Of a DNA stretch of 32,596 nucleotides, positions 1 through 7,827 are shown piece by piece. The notes below the pieces were generated by a model that ran no database searches, had not been told where the DNA came from, and worked only from the letters and a program-made list of their open reading frames with translations. Location of the stretch: contig JAFSCW010000076.1 of the NCBI GenBank assembly GCA_017436605.1, positions 1 through 32,596 of the forward strand, in the 5' to 3' direction. The stretch's first letter is position 1. Each line of letters begins with the position of its first letter. A program made the position numbers and the translations under genes. Origin of the DNA: Clostridia bacterium (GTDB lineage Bacteria > Bacillota > Clostridia > Christensenellales > Aristaeellaceae).

Positions 1-1
1 C

Positions 2-298
2 CATCGCGTACAGCTCCGCACGGCGTTCCGCATGACGGATCAGGGCTGCTGGGCTTTCCCCCACGAGGTAGAGCTTGAATCCTATTTTTCAAGCAAAGAT
101 TCCTGCATTCACCTTGACTTCGTGAAAGATCATGATATCCTTACGCTGTATGTCAATCGCGCAAATGCCATGACCGTCCGTCTGAGGGATTATACCGGGC
201 GCAGGTTCGGCCTGGCCGCCGCATGCGGAAGCGCCCGTTTTTCCGATCTCAGGCTCTTCACGCCCGCAAAAACACCTAACCGCAGGGAGGTGCTGTAA
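2..298 (+). CDS. C-terminal part of a probable GH32-type glycosidase (5' end outside window)
   Basis: The reading frame is open to the left edge, so only the last 98 residues are seen. The visible part has no catalytic motif. It resembles the C-terminal beta-sandwich module of GH32 enzymes: a stretch of the type LTLYVNRANAMTVRLRD, then a GRRFGLAAACGSARFSDLRLF ending, comparable to the FDGQIGLFAEDCAASFSGISI ending of the next gene. The stop codon is directly followed by the ATG of the next gene, and the GGGAGG ribosome binding site of that gene lies inside this one, so the two are translationally coupled. The GH32 assignment is inferred from the tail and from its neighbours. A related concanavalin-like accessory domain on another hydrolase remains possible. 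Confidence 0.6.
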   Translation, partial: HRVQLRTAFRMTDQGCWAFPHEVELESYFSSKDSCIHLDFVKDHDILTLYVNRANAMTVRLRDYTGRRFGLAAACGSARFSDLRLFTPAKTPNRREVL

Positions 299-1711
299 AT
301 GGATCTGTTCTACAGACCTGAACTAGCTGCCGTCGGCGATGTGATTCCGTTTTATGACAACGGCGTTTTTAAGCCGTTTTACCTGCGCAATTACCGCAAC
401 AACATGGACGCAGAGCATCACGATTCCTGGGTTATGCTCTCCACGACCGATCATCTCCACTTTGAAGAGCACGACACGAAGATCGACGCCGCAACCGGCT
501 CCGTTGTTTTTCACGACGGCATGTATCACATGTTCGCCACCATCTTCAAAAGCCGTCCCATGAAGAACGTCATCATCCACGCCACCAGTCCCGACCTGGA
601 CAAGTGGACAATTCAGGAGGACACGCTGAAATCCGATGACGCGATTTACGAAGAGGCCCATTTCCGCGATCCCTTCGTATTCTGGAACGAGGAAGACGGC
701 TGCTGGTGGATGATCCTGGCCGCCAGAGAAAAAGGCCCCACGCTCCGCCGCGGCTGCGTCGGCCTATGCAAATCTGACGATCTGAAGACCTGGCGTCATT
801 GCCCGCCTCTGTATTCCCCGGAGGACGCCAACTGCTGCTTCGAATGCCCTGACTATTTCCGCTGGGGCGATTGGTATTACATCGTTTTTTCCTCCTATTC
901 CGACAGATACCAGACGCTGTACAGAATGAGCCGCAGCCCGAACGGACCGTGGATCGCCCCCGCGCTGGATACCTTCGACAGCCGCGCTTTCTACGCAGCC
1001 AAAACCGCATCCGACGGGAAGCAGCGCTTCGTATACGGCTGGAATCCCACCCGCGAGATCAACGAGCACTTCTTCAATCCCCGCAAGGAATATGGCCCCG
1101 ACAATCACGAATGGGACTGGGGCGGCAACCTGATCGTCCACGAGCTCATCCAGATGGCGGACGGCACGCTGCATGTCAAGCCTGTCGAAGCCGTTGACCA
1201 TGCGCTTACCCGCGAGCTTCCGGCCGACGTCCGGCCCATTCAGGGCAATTGGGAAAAGCAGGGCGAATCCCTGCACATCGACGCCGCCGGTACATACGCC
1301 TGCGCGCTGCTGGGCAAGCTGCCCAAGCTCTGCCGGATTCAGGCTGACTTCTCCTTCTCAGGCAAGCCGCTTCAGATCGGCGTCGCGCTCGGCGTCGACG
1401 AAAGCTTCTCCCGCGGCAATTATGTTCTCCTCGAGCCGCGCCGCAGCAGGCTTCAGTATAAGACCAGCCTGCGCAGCGATCCGCAGACCGGACACATCTT
1501 CCCCTGGGAAGTCGAATCCGAGCGCCCCATCGTCCTCGATCCCGACGTCAAGCACAGCCTAACCATCTTCCGTCAGGACAGCGTCCTGGTCATCTATCTC
1601 GATGATACTGTTGCGCTGAGTACCCGCATCTATCAGGATTTTGACGGGCAGATCGGCCTTTTCGCCGAAGACTGTGCCGCATCGTTCAGCGGCATATCCA
1701 TACGCATCTGA
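299..1711 (+). CDS. GH32-family glycosidase, variant nucleophile motif (fructan or fructoside hydrolase)
   Basis: 470 residues, N-terminal five-bladed propeller plus C-terminal beta-sandwich by family analogy. The usual W-M-N-D-P-N-G nucleophile motif is replaced by VGDVIPFY near residue 12, giving Asp14 as the likely nucleophile. The transition-state Asp lies in FRDP (residues 122-125) and the acid/base Glu in ECPD (182-185), so the catalytic triad appears complete. No signal peptide is visible, so it should act in the cytoplasm on imported oligosaccharides. The start follows GGGAGG by 8 nt. It sits between another GH32 fragment and a classical GH32 gene, which supports a fructose-containing substrate. 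The exact linkage specificity cannot be read from sequence; GH32 is well supported, the substrate is inference. Confidence 0.85.
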   Translation: MDLFYRPELAAVGDVIPFYDNGVFKPFYLRNYRNNMDAEHHDSWVMLSTTDHLHFEEHDTKIDAATGSVVFHDGMYHMFATIFKSRPMKNVIIHATSPDLDKWTIQEDTLKSDDAIYEEAHFRDPFVFWNEEDGCWWMILAAREKGPTLRRGCVGLCKSDDLKTWRHCPPLYSPEDANCCFECPDYFRWGDWYYIVFSSYSDRYQTLYRMSRSPNGPWIAPALDTFDSRAFYAAKTASDGKQRFVYGWNPTREINEHFFNPRKEYGPDNHEWDWGGNLIVHELIQMADGTLHVKPVEAVDHALTRELPADVRPIQGNWEKQGESLHIDAAGTYACALLGKLPKLCRIQADFSFSGKPLQIGVALGVDESFSRGNYVLLEPRRSRLQYKTSLRSDPQTGHIFPWEVESERPIVLDPDVKHSLTIFRQDSVLVIYLDDTVALSTRIYQDFDGQIGLFAEDCAASFSGISIRI

Positions 1712-1747
1712 TCTCCATCAATCCAACAAGAAAGGAACGGTTCATCC

Positions 1748-3187
1748 ATGAAGTACACGGTCCAGCGCGCCAACGAATTTGTATCGGAATATGCCAAGTC
1801 TGTCATCGATACCTATCGTCCCACCTACCACGCCGTACCGCCGTGCGGCTGGATCAACGATCCCAACGGTTTCTGTTATTACAATGGCGAATACCATCTC
1901 TTCTGCCAGTTTAATCCCTACTCCGCAGAATGGGACAGCATGCACTGGGGACACTGGACGTCCAAGGATCTGATCTACTGGACCTGGCGCGGCGTATCCC
2001 TGGCGCCCGATCAGCCTTATGATCATTTTGGCTGCTTCTCTGGTCATGCCATCGTCGATAACGGCACGCTGTATGCCTTCTATACCGGCGTCAGGAAGGA
2101 CGAGGATGGCAGCGAATACCAGCAGCAGTGCCTCGCCAGGAGCGACGACGGCTTCACCTTCGTCAAATCCGAAAACAACCCGATTGTGCCCAACACCCTC
2201 CAGCCCGAAGGATCGAAGGCCGCCGACTTCCGCGATCCCAAGGTCTTCCGCCACGGCGACGGCTTCCGCATGATGGTCGCCTCCAAAGGCCCCACGGGCG
2301 GCGATTATCTGTTCTATGATTCCACGGATCTCGAGCATTGGACCTTTGCCAAGAAGCACATCGAGGGCCTGGGCGCCATGCTCGAATGCCCCGACTATTT
2401 CACCCTGGACGGACATACCGTCACCGTCGCCAGCGTCATGGAGATGCCGCCGGACGGCCTCCGCTATCCCAACTCGCAGCCCGTCGTCTCCATGCTGGAC
2501 GTCGAAACCAAGGGCCCCGACTGCATATCCATCGACTACGGCCTCGACTTCTATGCGCCGCAGTCCGTGCTCACCCCCGACGGCCGGCGCGTCATGATCG
2601 GCTGGCTGCGCAGCTGGGGCAACGACTTCCCGCCGCGTCATCTCGGCCACAACTGGAACAACATGATGACCATTCCGCGCGAACTGCGCATCGAAAATGA
2701 CACGCTCGTCCAGTATCCGCTTCGCGAGCTGGAAACCCTGCGCGCCAACGAGCGCGCCTTCGAAGGCGCTTCCTTCGCCGCGCCGCACAGCCGCGCCTGC
2801 GAGCTGCGCCTGTCCGTCGATGTGCACGAGGCCAAGCAGCTCTGCCTGCACATTGCAAAGAGCGAGGGCGAAGCGTTCAGGATCGAATACGACGTTGAGC
2901 GTCAGGTTCTGCGCACGGATCGCAGCATTTCCGGCTATCCCATGGGCAAAAACGGCGCAAAGGAAGAAAAGCCGTATCGCGAAGCGATTCTCCCGCTGAA
3001 GAACGGAAAACTTGAGCTGCGCGTTTTCCTCGACACCTCCTGCGTCGAGGTCTTCTCCGCCGACGGCACCGTTGCCATGAGCGCGCTGTTCTGCCCCAAG
3101 GGCAGCGCAGACCATCTTTCCGTCTCCTCCGATAACGGCTCCGCAAACTTCTCTCTGACGATCTGGGATATCATCGCAAAGGAGTGA
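1748..3187 (+). CDS. GH32 beta-fructofuranosidase / sucrose-6-phosphate hydrolase type
   Basis: 479 residues, normal length for cytoplasmic ScrB/SacA-like GH32 enzymes, which release fructose from sucrose, sucrose-6-phosphate or short fructans. The triad is classical: WINDPNG (nucleophile Asp38), FRDP (Asp163) and ECPD (Glu213). DFYAPQ follows near residue 270 and matches the conserved substrate-pocket strand. The C-terminal beta-sandwich ends in LELRVFLDTSCVEVFSADG, a typical GH32 tail. No signal peptide is visible. The start has AAAGGA 11 nt upstream. There are 36 bp to the upstream gene, and the ribosome binding site of the next gene overlaps the end of this one, so it is an operon member. 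Whether it prefers phosphorylated or free sugar cannot be decided; no PTS gene is in the window. Confidence 0.93.
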   Translation: MKYTVQRANEFVSEYAKSVIDTYRPTYHAVPPCGWINDPNGFCYYNGEYHLFCQFNPYSAEWDSMHWGHWTSKDLIYWTWRGVSLAPDQPYDHFGCFSGHAIVDNGTLYAFYTGVRKDEDGSEYQQQCLARSDDGFTFVKSENNPIVPNTLQPEGSKAADFRDPKVFRHGDGFRMMVASKGPTGGDYLFYDSTDLEHWTFAKKHIEGLGAMLECPDYFTLDGHTVTVASVMEMPPDGLRYPNSQPVVSMLDVETKGPDCISIDYGLDFYAPQSVLTPDGRRVMIGWLRSWGNDFPPRHLGHNWNNMMTIPRELRIENDTLVQYPLRELETLRANERAFEGASFAAPHSRACELRLSVDVHEAKQLCLHIAKSEGEAFRIEYDVERQVLRTDRSISGYPMGKNGAKEEKPYREAILPLKNGKLELRVFLDTSCVEVFSADGTVAMSALFCPKGSADHLSVSSDNGSANFSLTIWDIIAKE

Positions 3188-3192
3188 ACGCC

Positions 3193-4797
3193 ATGACTTA
3201 TCAGGAACTGCTCAACCGCGTAGACGATCTCCGTCTTCTGGCCGTCCCGCCGATGCCCGGCGAGGTATCCGGCAGCATGTCTTCTTATGACCGCCATTCC
3301 CGCTACGATCCCGAGACGGATACCTATTGCGACTGGGCCGCGAACGACGACGGCACCGGCTGCATCCGCCGCCTCGAAGACGGCACCATCGTTGCCTTTG
3401 AGACCGAAGGCCCCGGCGTCATCTGGCGTATCTGGAGCGCGCTCCCCAAGTCCGGCCATATCCGCGTCTATCTGGACGACAAGGACACGCCGGCCATCGA
3501 CGTTCCCTTTATCGACTGGTTCGAAAGCTCTGCCGGCGAAACGCCGCCGCTGAATCTTTCCGAGCTTTCCGCCCGCCTGTCCCGCGGCCGCAACAGCTTC
3601 ATTCCCATCCCCTTCAACCATTACTGCCGTGTCGAGCTCGCGCCCGAATGGGGCTGGTATTATCACTTCACCTATACCCGCTTCCCCGAGGGAACCGTGC
3701 TGCCGGATTATCGGGAGCGCTTCACCATGGAAGGATGCATCGCGCTCGCCGAGCTCGACAGGCGGCTGTACGAACGCGGCGATCATATCCCCGATACCCT
3801 TCGTGCGGAGGCAGTGATTCCCGCAGGCGATACCCAAACCGTCTGGCAGTGCAGCGGCTCCGGCGCGCTGAGCTATCTCATGTTCGATCCCGCCTCGCTC
3901 TCCGACCAGTCGGAAGAGACGCTGCGCCGCATCGTGCTGGAAATCTGCTGGGATGGAAACGAGCGCCCCGCCGTGCTCGCGCCGGTCGGCGATTTCTTCG
4001 GCAGCGCTCCCGGCATCAACCGTTTCCGTGCGCTGCCGTTGTCCATGAACCGCTATGCGTTTGAATCCCGCTGGTTCATGCCCTTCTCCGAAGGCGCGCG
4101 TATCCGCGTCCGCAATCTGAGCGATTCCGAGCAGCGCATCGCGTTCCGCCTCGCCGTTCAGCCCTGCGAAAACGCCGGCGAGCTGCTGCGCTTCCACGCC
4201 CGCTGGCACCAAGGCGCATTCATCGGCGCCGACCCTGCGCGTTTTGCGCCCGGACGGGACCGCTGGCCCGACTGGCCGATCCTCATGACCAAGGGCCGCG
4301 GCCGCTTCTGCGGACTGCATCTGCACATCTACAACGAATGGACCGAGCCGGAGAAGCCCGCAGCGACCTGGTGGTACGGCCAGTGGGACAAGAAGAGCGT
4401 CGACTGGTGGTGGGGCGAGGGCGACGAAAAGTTCTTCGTCGACGGCGAGAAATTCCCCTCTACCTTCGGCACAGGCAGCGAGGACTACATCGGCTACGCC
4501 TGGGCGGCGGAGCCGCCGTTCGCCCGGTTCGAGCATCCCTTCGCCTGCCTGAGCCAGATGCCGATCGACGGCAACGGACACACCTCTGTCAGCCGTTTCC
4601 AGATCGCCGAGAACGTTCCTTTCCAGCATTCCTTTGAAGGCTATATCGAAAAGTACAAATCCGATATCTGGAGCGACTGCGGCAGCAGCGGAAAATGTCT
4701 CTATGCCGCCACGCCCTACTGGTATCAGGACGCCGGCACGGACGACGCCTATCCGGATATCGTACCCGACGATCTCTGGGGACAGTATCATCTGTAA
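3193..4797 (+). CDS. DUF2961 / glycoside hydrolase family 172 protein
   Basis: 534 residues from the chosen ATG. A GTG at 3184 is in frame, but AAAGGAG (3177-3183) touches it directly, whereas the ATG at 3193 has a normal spacing of 9 nt. The sequence matches the DUF2961 family: an N-terminal SGSMSSYDRHSRYDPETDTYCDW region, then ETEGPGVIWRIW, VGDFFGSAPG (about 265-274) and ESRWFMPF (about 291-298), with GTGSEDYIGYAW further on. DUF2961 is now GH172, founded by a Bifidobacterium dentium enzyme that forms and cleaves difructose dianhydride I and acts on alpha-D-fructofuranosides; other members attack D-arabinan. Glu in WDGNE (about 257) and Glu about 291 are candidate catalytic residues (inference). 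The GH32 neighbours make a fructose-derived substrate likely. No signal peptide is visible. Confidence 0.88.
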   Translation: MTYQELLNRVDDLRLLAVPPMPGEVSGSMSSYDRHSRYDPETDTYCDWAANDDGTGCIRRLEDGTIVAFETEGPGVIWRIWSALPKSGHIRVYLDDKDTPAIDVPFIDWFESSAGETPPLNLSELSARLSRGRNSFIPIPFNHYCRVELAPEWGWYYHFTYTRFPEGTVLPDYRERFTMEGCIALAELDRRLYERGDHIPDTLRAEAVIPAGDTQTVWQCSGSGALSYLMFDPASLSDQSEETLRRIVLEICWDGNERPAVLAPVGDFFGSAPGINRFRALPLSMNRYAFESRWFMPFSEGARIRVRNLSDSEQRIAFRLAVQPCENAGELLRFHARWHQGAFIGADPARFAPGRDRWPDWPILMTKGRGRFCGLHLHIYNEWTEPEKPAATWWYGQWDKKSVDWWWGEGDEKFFVDGEKFPSTFGTGSEDYIGYAWAAEPPFARFEHPFACLSQMPIDGNGHTSVSRFQIAENVPFQHSFEGYIEKYKSDIWSDCGSSGKCLYAATPYWYQDAGTDDAYPDIVPDDLWGQYHL

Positions 4798-4826
4798 CGC
4801 CGTCGGATCGATACAGGATAAAACGC

Positions 4827-4865
4827 AAGGGGTCTGGGCTGCAGCCCGGGCCCCTTCTCCTTTTT
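4827..4865 (+). terminator. Rho-independent terminator of the glycosidase operon
   Basis: A 13-bp stem (AAGGGGTCTGGGC with GCCCGGGCCCCTT, two G-U pairs) around a TGCA loop is followed by TCTCCTTTTT. It lies 30 bp after the GH172 stop and closes the + strand operon. Confidence 0.9.
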
Positions 4866-4873
4866 GCGCAAAG

Positions 4874-4920
4874 CAAACCGCCCGCAAGGCTTCTTACCAA
4901 GCTGCCTTGCGAGCGGTTTG
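4874..4920 (-). terminator. Hairpin terminating the GRE/esterase operon (- strand)
   Basis: Two 17-nt arms, CAAACCGCCCGCAAGGC at 4874-4890 and its complement at 4904-4920, match at 16 of 17 positions. The hairpin lies 26 bp beyond the esterase stop, between convergent operons. The following T-run on the - strand is weak (CTTTGC), so the structure may stop transcription together with the neighbouring terminator. Confidence 0.65.
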
Positions 4921-4946
4921 TGCTTTCTATGTATTCAGATTCCCGA

Positions 4947-5702
4947 TCAGATCTTGTGCGGCTTGTCCGCGTAATAGTCCGTTCTGGGAATCCACTTGAG
5001 GAAGTTGCCGATCTCCCAATCCCAGTAGCGCCACTCATGCTCGTAGCCGTCCACGGCATGCCAGGTATGCTCGACGCCCAGTTCATTCAGCTTGTCGATA
5101 AAACCGCATACCCGATCATACAGGAAGTCCTGCTTGCCGCAGCAGATATAGCCCGCCGGAAGCTTGCGGCCTTCCTTCACCCTGGCTTCCACCTCTTCAA
5201 AGGGATCAATGCAGGCACCGAACTCCCTGTTCACAGAGACGCCCGGGGACATCGCGCCGAATGCACAGTACTTCTCAGGGTTTTTCAGCGCATGGATCAG
5301 CGTGCCATAGCCGCCCATGGAAAGGCCTGCGATGTAAGTATCCTCCGGGCGATCGGAAATCGGGAAATTCGCCTTCACGAATTCCGGCAGCTCCTCGTTC
5401 AGGAAGTCATAGTAGTTATCGCCATAGGGCAGATTGTTGTATGCCTTGTTCTGCGTGTCCAGTGTCACAAGCGCAATGCGCTGCTCCTCCGCCAGGCGCT
5501 CCACGCCCGTGTAGCGCATCCAGCAGTGCCTGTCATTTCCATGGCCATGGAGCAAATAGAGCACGGGGAATTTCGCCGGAAGCACATGGGTCCATTTCTT
5601 GTTGGGATCGCGGTCACAGGAAGAAAAGCTCGGAATCGTCACTTCAATGCTCACGCCGTGGCCCAGCGTATAGGAATAAAAATTCACCGAAAACCTTGCC
5701 AT
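4947..5702 (-). CDS. Alpha/beta-hydrolase esterase (tributyrin/acetyl esterase type)
   Basis: 251 residues without a signal peptide. Alpha/beta-hydrolase marks are HGHG (52-55, oxyanion region), GLSMGG with nucleophile Ser128, Asp192 in CGKQDFLY and His222 in GYEHEW, so the triad is complete. The closest general type is the EstA/esterase-D group of small cytoplasmic esterases that remove short acyl groups, often from sugars or xylan fragments. AGGAGG precedes the ATG by 6 nt. It is the last gene of the GRE operon, 11 bp after the alcohol dehydrogenase. Its presence suggests that an acylated substrate or product is handled by the pathway; the acyl group is unknown. Confidence 0.85.
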   Translation of the reverse strand: MARFSVNFYSYTLGHGVSIEVTIPSFSSCDRDPNKKWTHVLPAKFPVLYLLHGHGNDRHCWMRYTGVERLAEEQRIALVTLDTQNKAYNNLPYGDNYYDFLNEELPEFVKANFPISDRPEDTYIAGLSMGGYGTLIHALKNPEKYCAFGAMSPGVSVNREFGACIDPFEEVEARVKEGRKLPAGYICCGKQDFLYDRVCGFIDKLNELGVEHTWHAVDGYEHEWRYWDWEIGNFLKWIPRTDYYADKPHKI

Positions 5703-5713
5703 GGTATTCCTCC

Positions 5714-6886
5714 TTACTTCAGCGCAATGCGGTAGATCGCCTCAATATCCGCTTCATCCAGCACCTTGAAGCCGCCGAGCGTACGCTTGCCGAAGTACGT
5801 GCCCTTCACGGCCATCTCATGCAGATGCGTATCGTCGATGTCCATTTCGCTCAGGCGGACAGGCATACCCAGGGAACGGAAGTAATTCTCGCAGCACTCG
5901 ATGCCGGCGAACACGGCCTCCTCCTGCGTCATACCCTTGGTATCCACGCCCCAGATCTTCTCCGCAAAGCGGACAAAGCGCTCCGGCTCTTCCTTCCATA
6001 CATAGCGGCACCACGCCGGGAAAATCACGGCAAGGCCCGCGCCATGGGAAACCCGGTCATACTGGCCGCTGAGCTCGTGCTCAATCTGGTGCGTCGCCCA
6101 GTCGCCGCGGCGGCCGAGGCCGGTCAGGTCGTTATGCGAAATGCTGCCCGCCCACATCAGCGTCGCGCGCGCTTCGTAGTCATTGCCGTTTTCCACGGCC
6201 TTCCTGCCCGCGCGGATGACGGCGCGGCACAGGCCTTCCGCCAGTTCGTCGGTCAGGTCCACATCCGGCGTGTGGGTGAAATAACGCTCGAAGGTGTGCA
6301 TCAAAATGTCCACCGTGCCGCAGGCCGTCTGATACTTCGATACGGTGAACGTGTATTCCGGGTTCATGATCGCGAACTCCGGCCTCAGATAATCCGCGCC
6401 GTAGTCGCGCTTGAGGCCGCCCTCCGGATTGGTGACGACCGTTCCGTTGCTCAGTTCGCTGCCCGCCGCGGCGATGGTCAGCACGCTGCCCAGAGGAAGC
6501 GCGCCGTCGATGCGCTCCTTCGTCTCATACAGACGCCAGACGTCAAAGTCGATCTTCGCGCCCAGCGCAATCGCCTTTGCGGAGTCGATAACGCTGCCGC
6601 CGCCCACGGCCAGGATGAAATCCACGCCCTGTTCCTTGCAGATCTTCACGCCTTCACGGATCAGGCCGATCTTCGGATTCGGCGCGACGCCGCCCAGCTC
6701 CACATAGTCGATCTCCGCCGCCTTGAGCTGCTCGACCACAGCATCGAACACGCCGTTCTTCTTCACGCTGCCGCCGCCGTAATGCAGCAGCACCTTCTTG
6801 CGATCCTTGAGCAAGCCGCCAAGCTCCTTCACGGCGTTCCTTCCGAATACCACTCGGGTCGGGCTGTAATACTGAAAGTCCAACAT
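5714..6886 (-). CDS. Iron-containing alcohol dehydrogenase (butanol dehydrogenase/YqhD type)
   Basis: 390 residues, the normal length of the group III metal-dependent alcohol dehydrogenases that reduce aldehydes with NAD(P)H. The dinucleotide motif GGGSVID is at 95-101. The metal ligands are visible as Asp193 and His197 (TVDILMHTFE), His266 (with His270 nearby) and His281 (DRVSHGAG). No CoA-acylating aldehyde dehydrogenase domain is fused to it. It lies 12 bp after the activase gene and 11 bp before the esterase gene, in the same operon as a glycyl radical enzyme. The classical logic of GRE diol dehydratases is that the aldehyde they make is reduced by an alcohol dehydrogenase. That role is likely here but unproven. 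Confidence 0.93.
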   Translation of the reverse strand: MLDFQYYSPTRVVFGRNAVKELGGLLKDRKKVLLHYGGGSVKKNGVFDAVVEQLKAAEIDYVELGGVAPNPKIGLIREGVKICKEQGVDFILAVGGGSVIDSAKAIALGAKIDFDVWRLYETKERIDGALPLGSVLTIAAAGSELSNGTVVTNPEGGLKRDYGADYLRPEFAIMNPEYTFTVSKYQTACGTVDILMHTFERYFTHTPDVDLTDELAEGLCRAVIRAGRKAVENGNDYEARATLMWAGSISHNDLTGLGRRGDWATHQIEHELSGQYDRVSHGAGLAVIFPAWCRYVWKEEPERFVRFAEKIWGVDTKGMTQEEAVFAGIECCENYFRSLGMPVRLSEMDIDDTHLHEMAVKGTYFGKRTLGGFKVLDEADIEAIYRIALK

Positions 6887-6898
6887 ACGTATACCCTC

Positions 6899-7813
6899 CT
6901 ACATCAATCGATTCAGATTCAAAACTCCATCGCTTTCCTTTTCCAGAATTCTGATCGACGTTTCAATCAGTTCCTGGTTATCGCCTTCTTCATTGAACAA
7001 TTCGCCCTGCATGCCAAGCGCTCTGTACTTATCCTGAGCGTGGTTCAGGACGGGGAATACATCCACCCGCTCCACCGTCGGAACGCCGCGTAGGAATTGC
7101 GCCATCGCGCGAAGCTCGCTCTCCGTCGCGTTCTCTCCCCGAACCAGCGGAATGCGGATCCACATCGGCTTGCCCATTTCGCCCAGCAGGCGGATGTTTT
7201 CGATCGTCCTGCTGTTTTCCACGCCGCAGAGCTTCTCATGCAGCGCCGGATCCATCGCCTTGAGATCGACAAGAAACAGGTCCGTGTATTCTGCCACGCG
7301 GAGAAGCTTTTCGCTGTCCACGCAGGCCGCCGTATCCACGCAGGTATGCAGCCCCTGCGCCTTGCAGAGCCTCAGGCACTCGCGCAGGAACGTATCCTGC
7401 CCCAGCACCTCCCCGCCGGAAAACGTCACGCCGCCGTCCTCTTCGTAGAATATCCGGTCCTTGGCCAGCTGCCTGACCAGTTCTTCAGGCGTGTATTCCT
7501 TTCCGCATACGGTCATCGCCTCCGCCGGGCAGGCCTGCACACAGGCGTCCAGCCCGCCGCAGCCGATGCACCGCGAAGGGTCCATACCATGCCCGCTCTC
7601 AGAGAATACATGCGCGCCCCGCGCGCACAGGGAGAGGCAGCGCCCGCAGCCGATACATTTGTTCGGATAGAACATCATCCGGCGCTTCATCAGCCAGGAC
7701 TCCGGATTATGGCACCAGCGGCAGCGAAGATTGCAGCCCATCAGGAATGCCGTTGTCCGCACGCCGGGACCATCGTGCAGCGAAAACCGCTGTATATTCA
7801 TGACAAGGCCCAT
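6899..7813 (-). CDS. Glycyl radical enzyme activating enzyme (radical SAM, two extra Fe-S clusters)
   Basis: 304 residues from the ATG at 7813, which has GGAG 5 nt upstream. An in-frame extension to 7900 would overlap the GRE gene and lacks homology. The radical-SAM motif CNLRCRWC (Cys27, 31, 34) reduces SAM and abstracts hydrogen from the GRE glycine. A ferredoxin-like insert follows: Cys53, 56, 59, 63 have regular spacing, while Cys82, 85, 91, 95 (CIGCGGLDACVQACP) have a C-x2-C-x5-C-x3-C spacing. GGVTFSGGE is the usual activase signature. The start lies 14 bp beyond the GRE stop, so it is certainly its partner. Two extra clusters are typical of activases of GRE eliminases and dehydratases rather than of PflA. 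Confidence 0.95.
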   Translation of the reverse strand: MGLVMNIQRFSLHDGPGVRTTAFLMGCNLRCRWCHNPESWLMKRRMMFYPNKCIGCGRCLSLCARGAHVFSESGHGMDPSRCIGCGGLDACVQACPAEAMTVCGKEYTPEELVRQLAKDRIFYEEDGGVTFSGGEVLGQDTFLRECLRLCKAQGLHTCVDTAACVDSEKLLRVAEYTDLFLVDLKAMDPALHEKLCGVENSRTIENIRLLGEMGKPMWIRIPLVRGENATESELRAMAQFLRGVPTVERVDVFPVLNHAQDKYRALGMQGELFNEEGDNQELIETSIRILEKESDGVLNLNRLM

Positions 7814-7827
7814 AACTGCTCCATTTC

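Noticed and set aside
3184..3192. GTG at 3184 as the start of the GH172 gene
   Set aside because: The AAAGGAG site ends at 3183, leaving no spacing; the ATG at 3193 fits.
2935..4887. 650-codon open frame on the - strand opposite the GH172 gene
   Set aside because: No known family, no ribosome binding site, and the + strand GH172 gene with clear motifs covers the same DNA.
5261..7093. 610-codon + strand frame opposite the esterase and alcohol dehydrogenase
   Set aside because: Crosses the boundary of two well-supported genes and carries no known motif.
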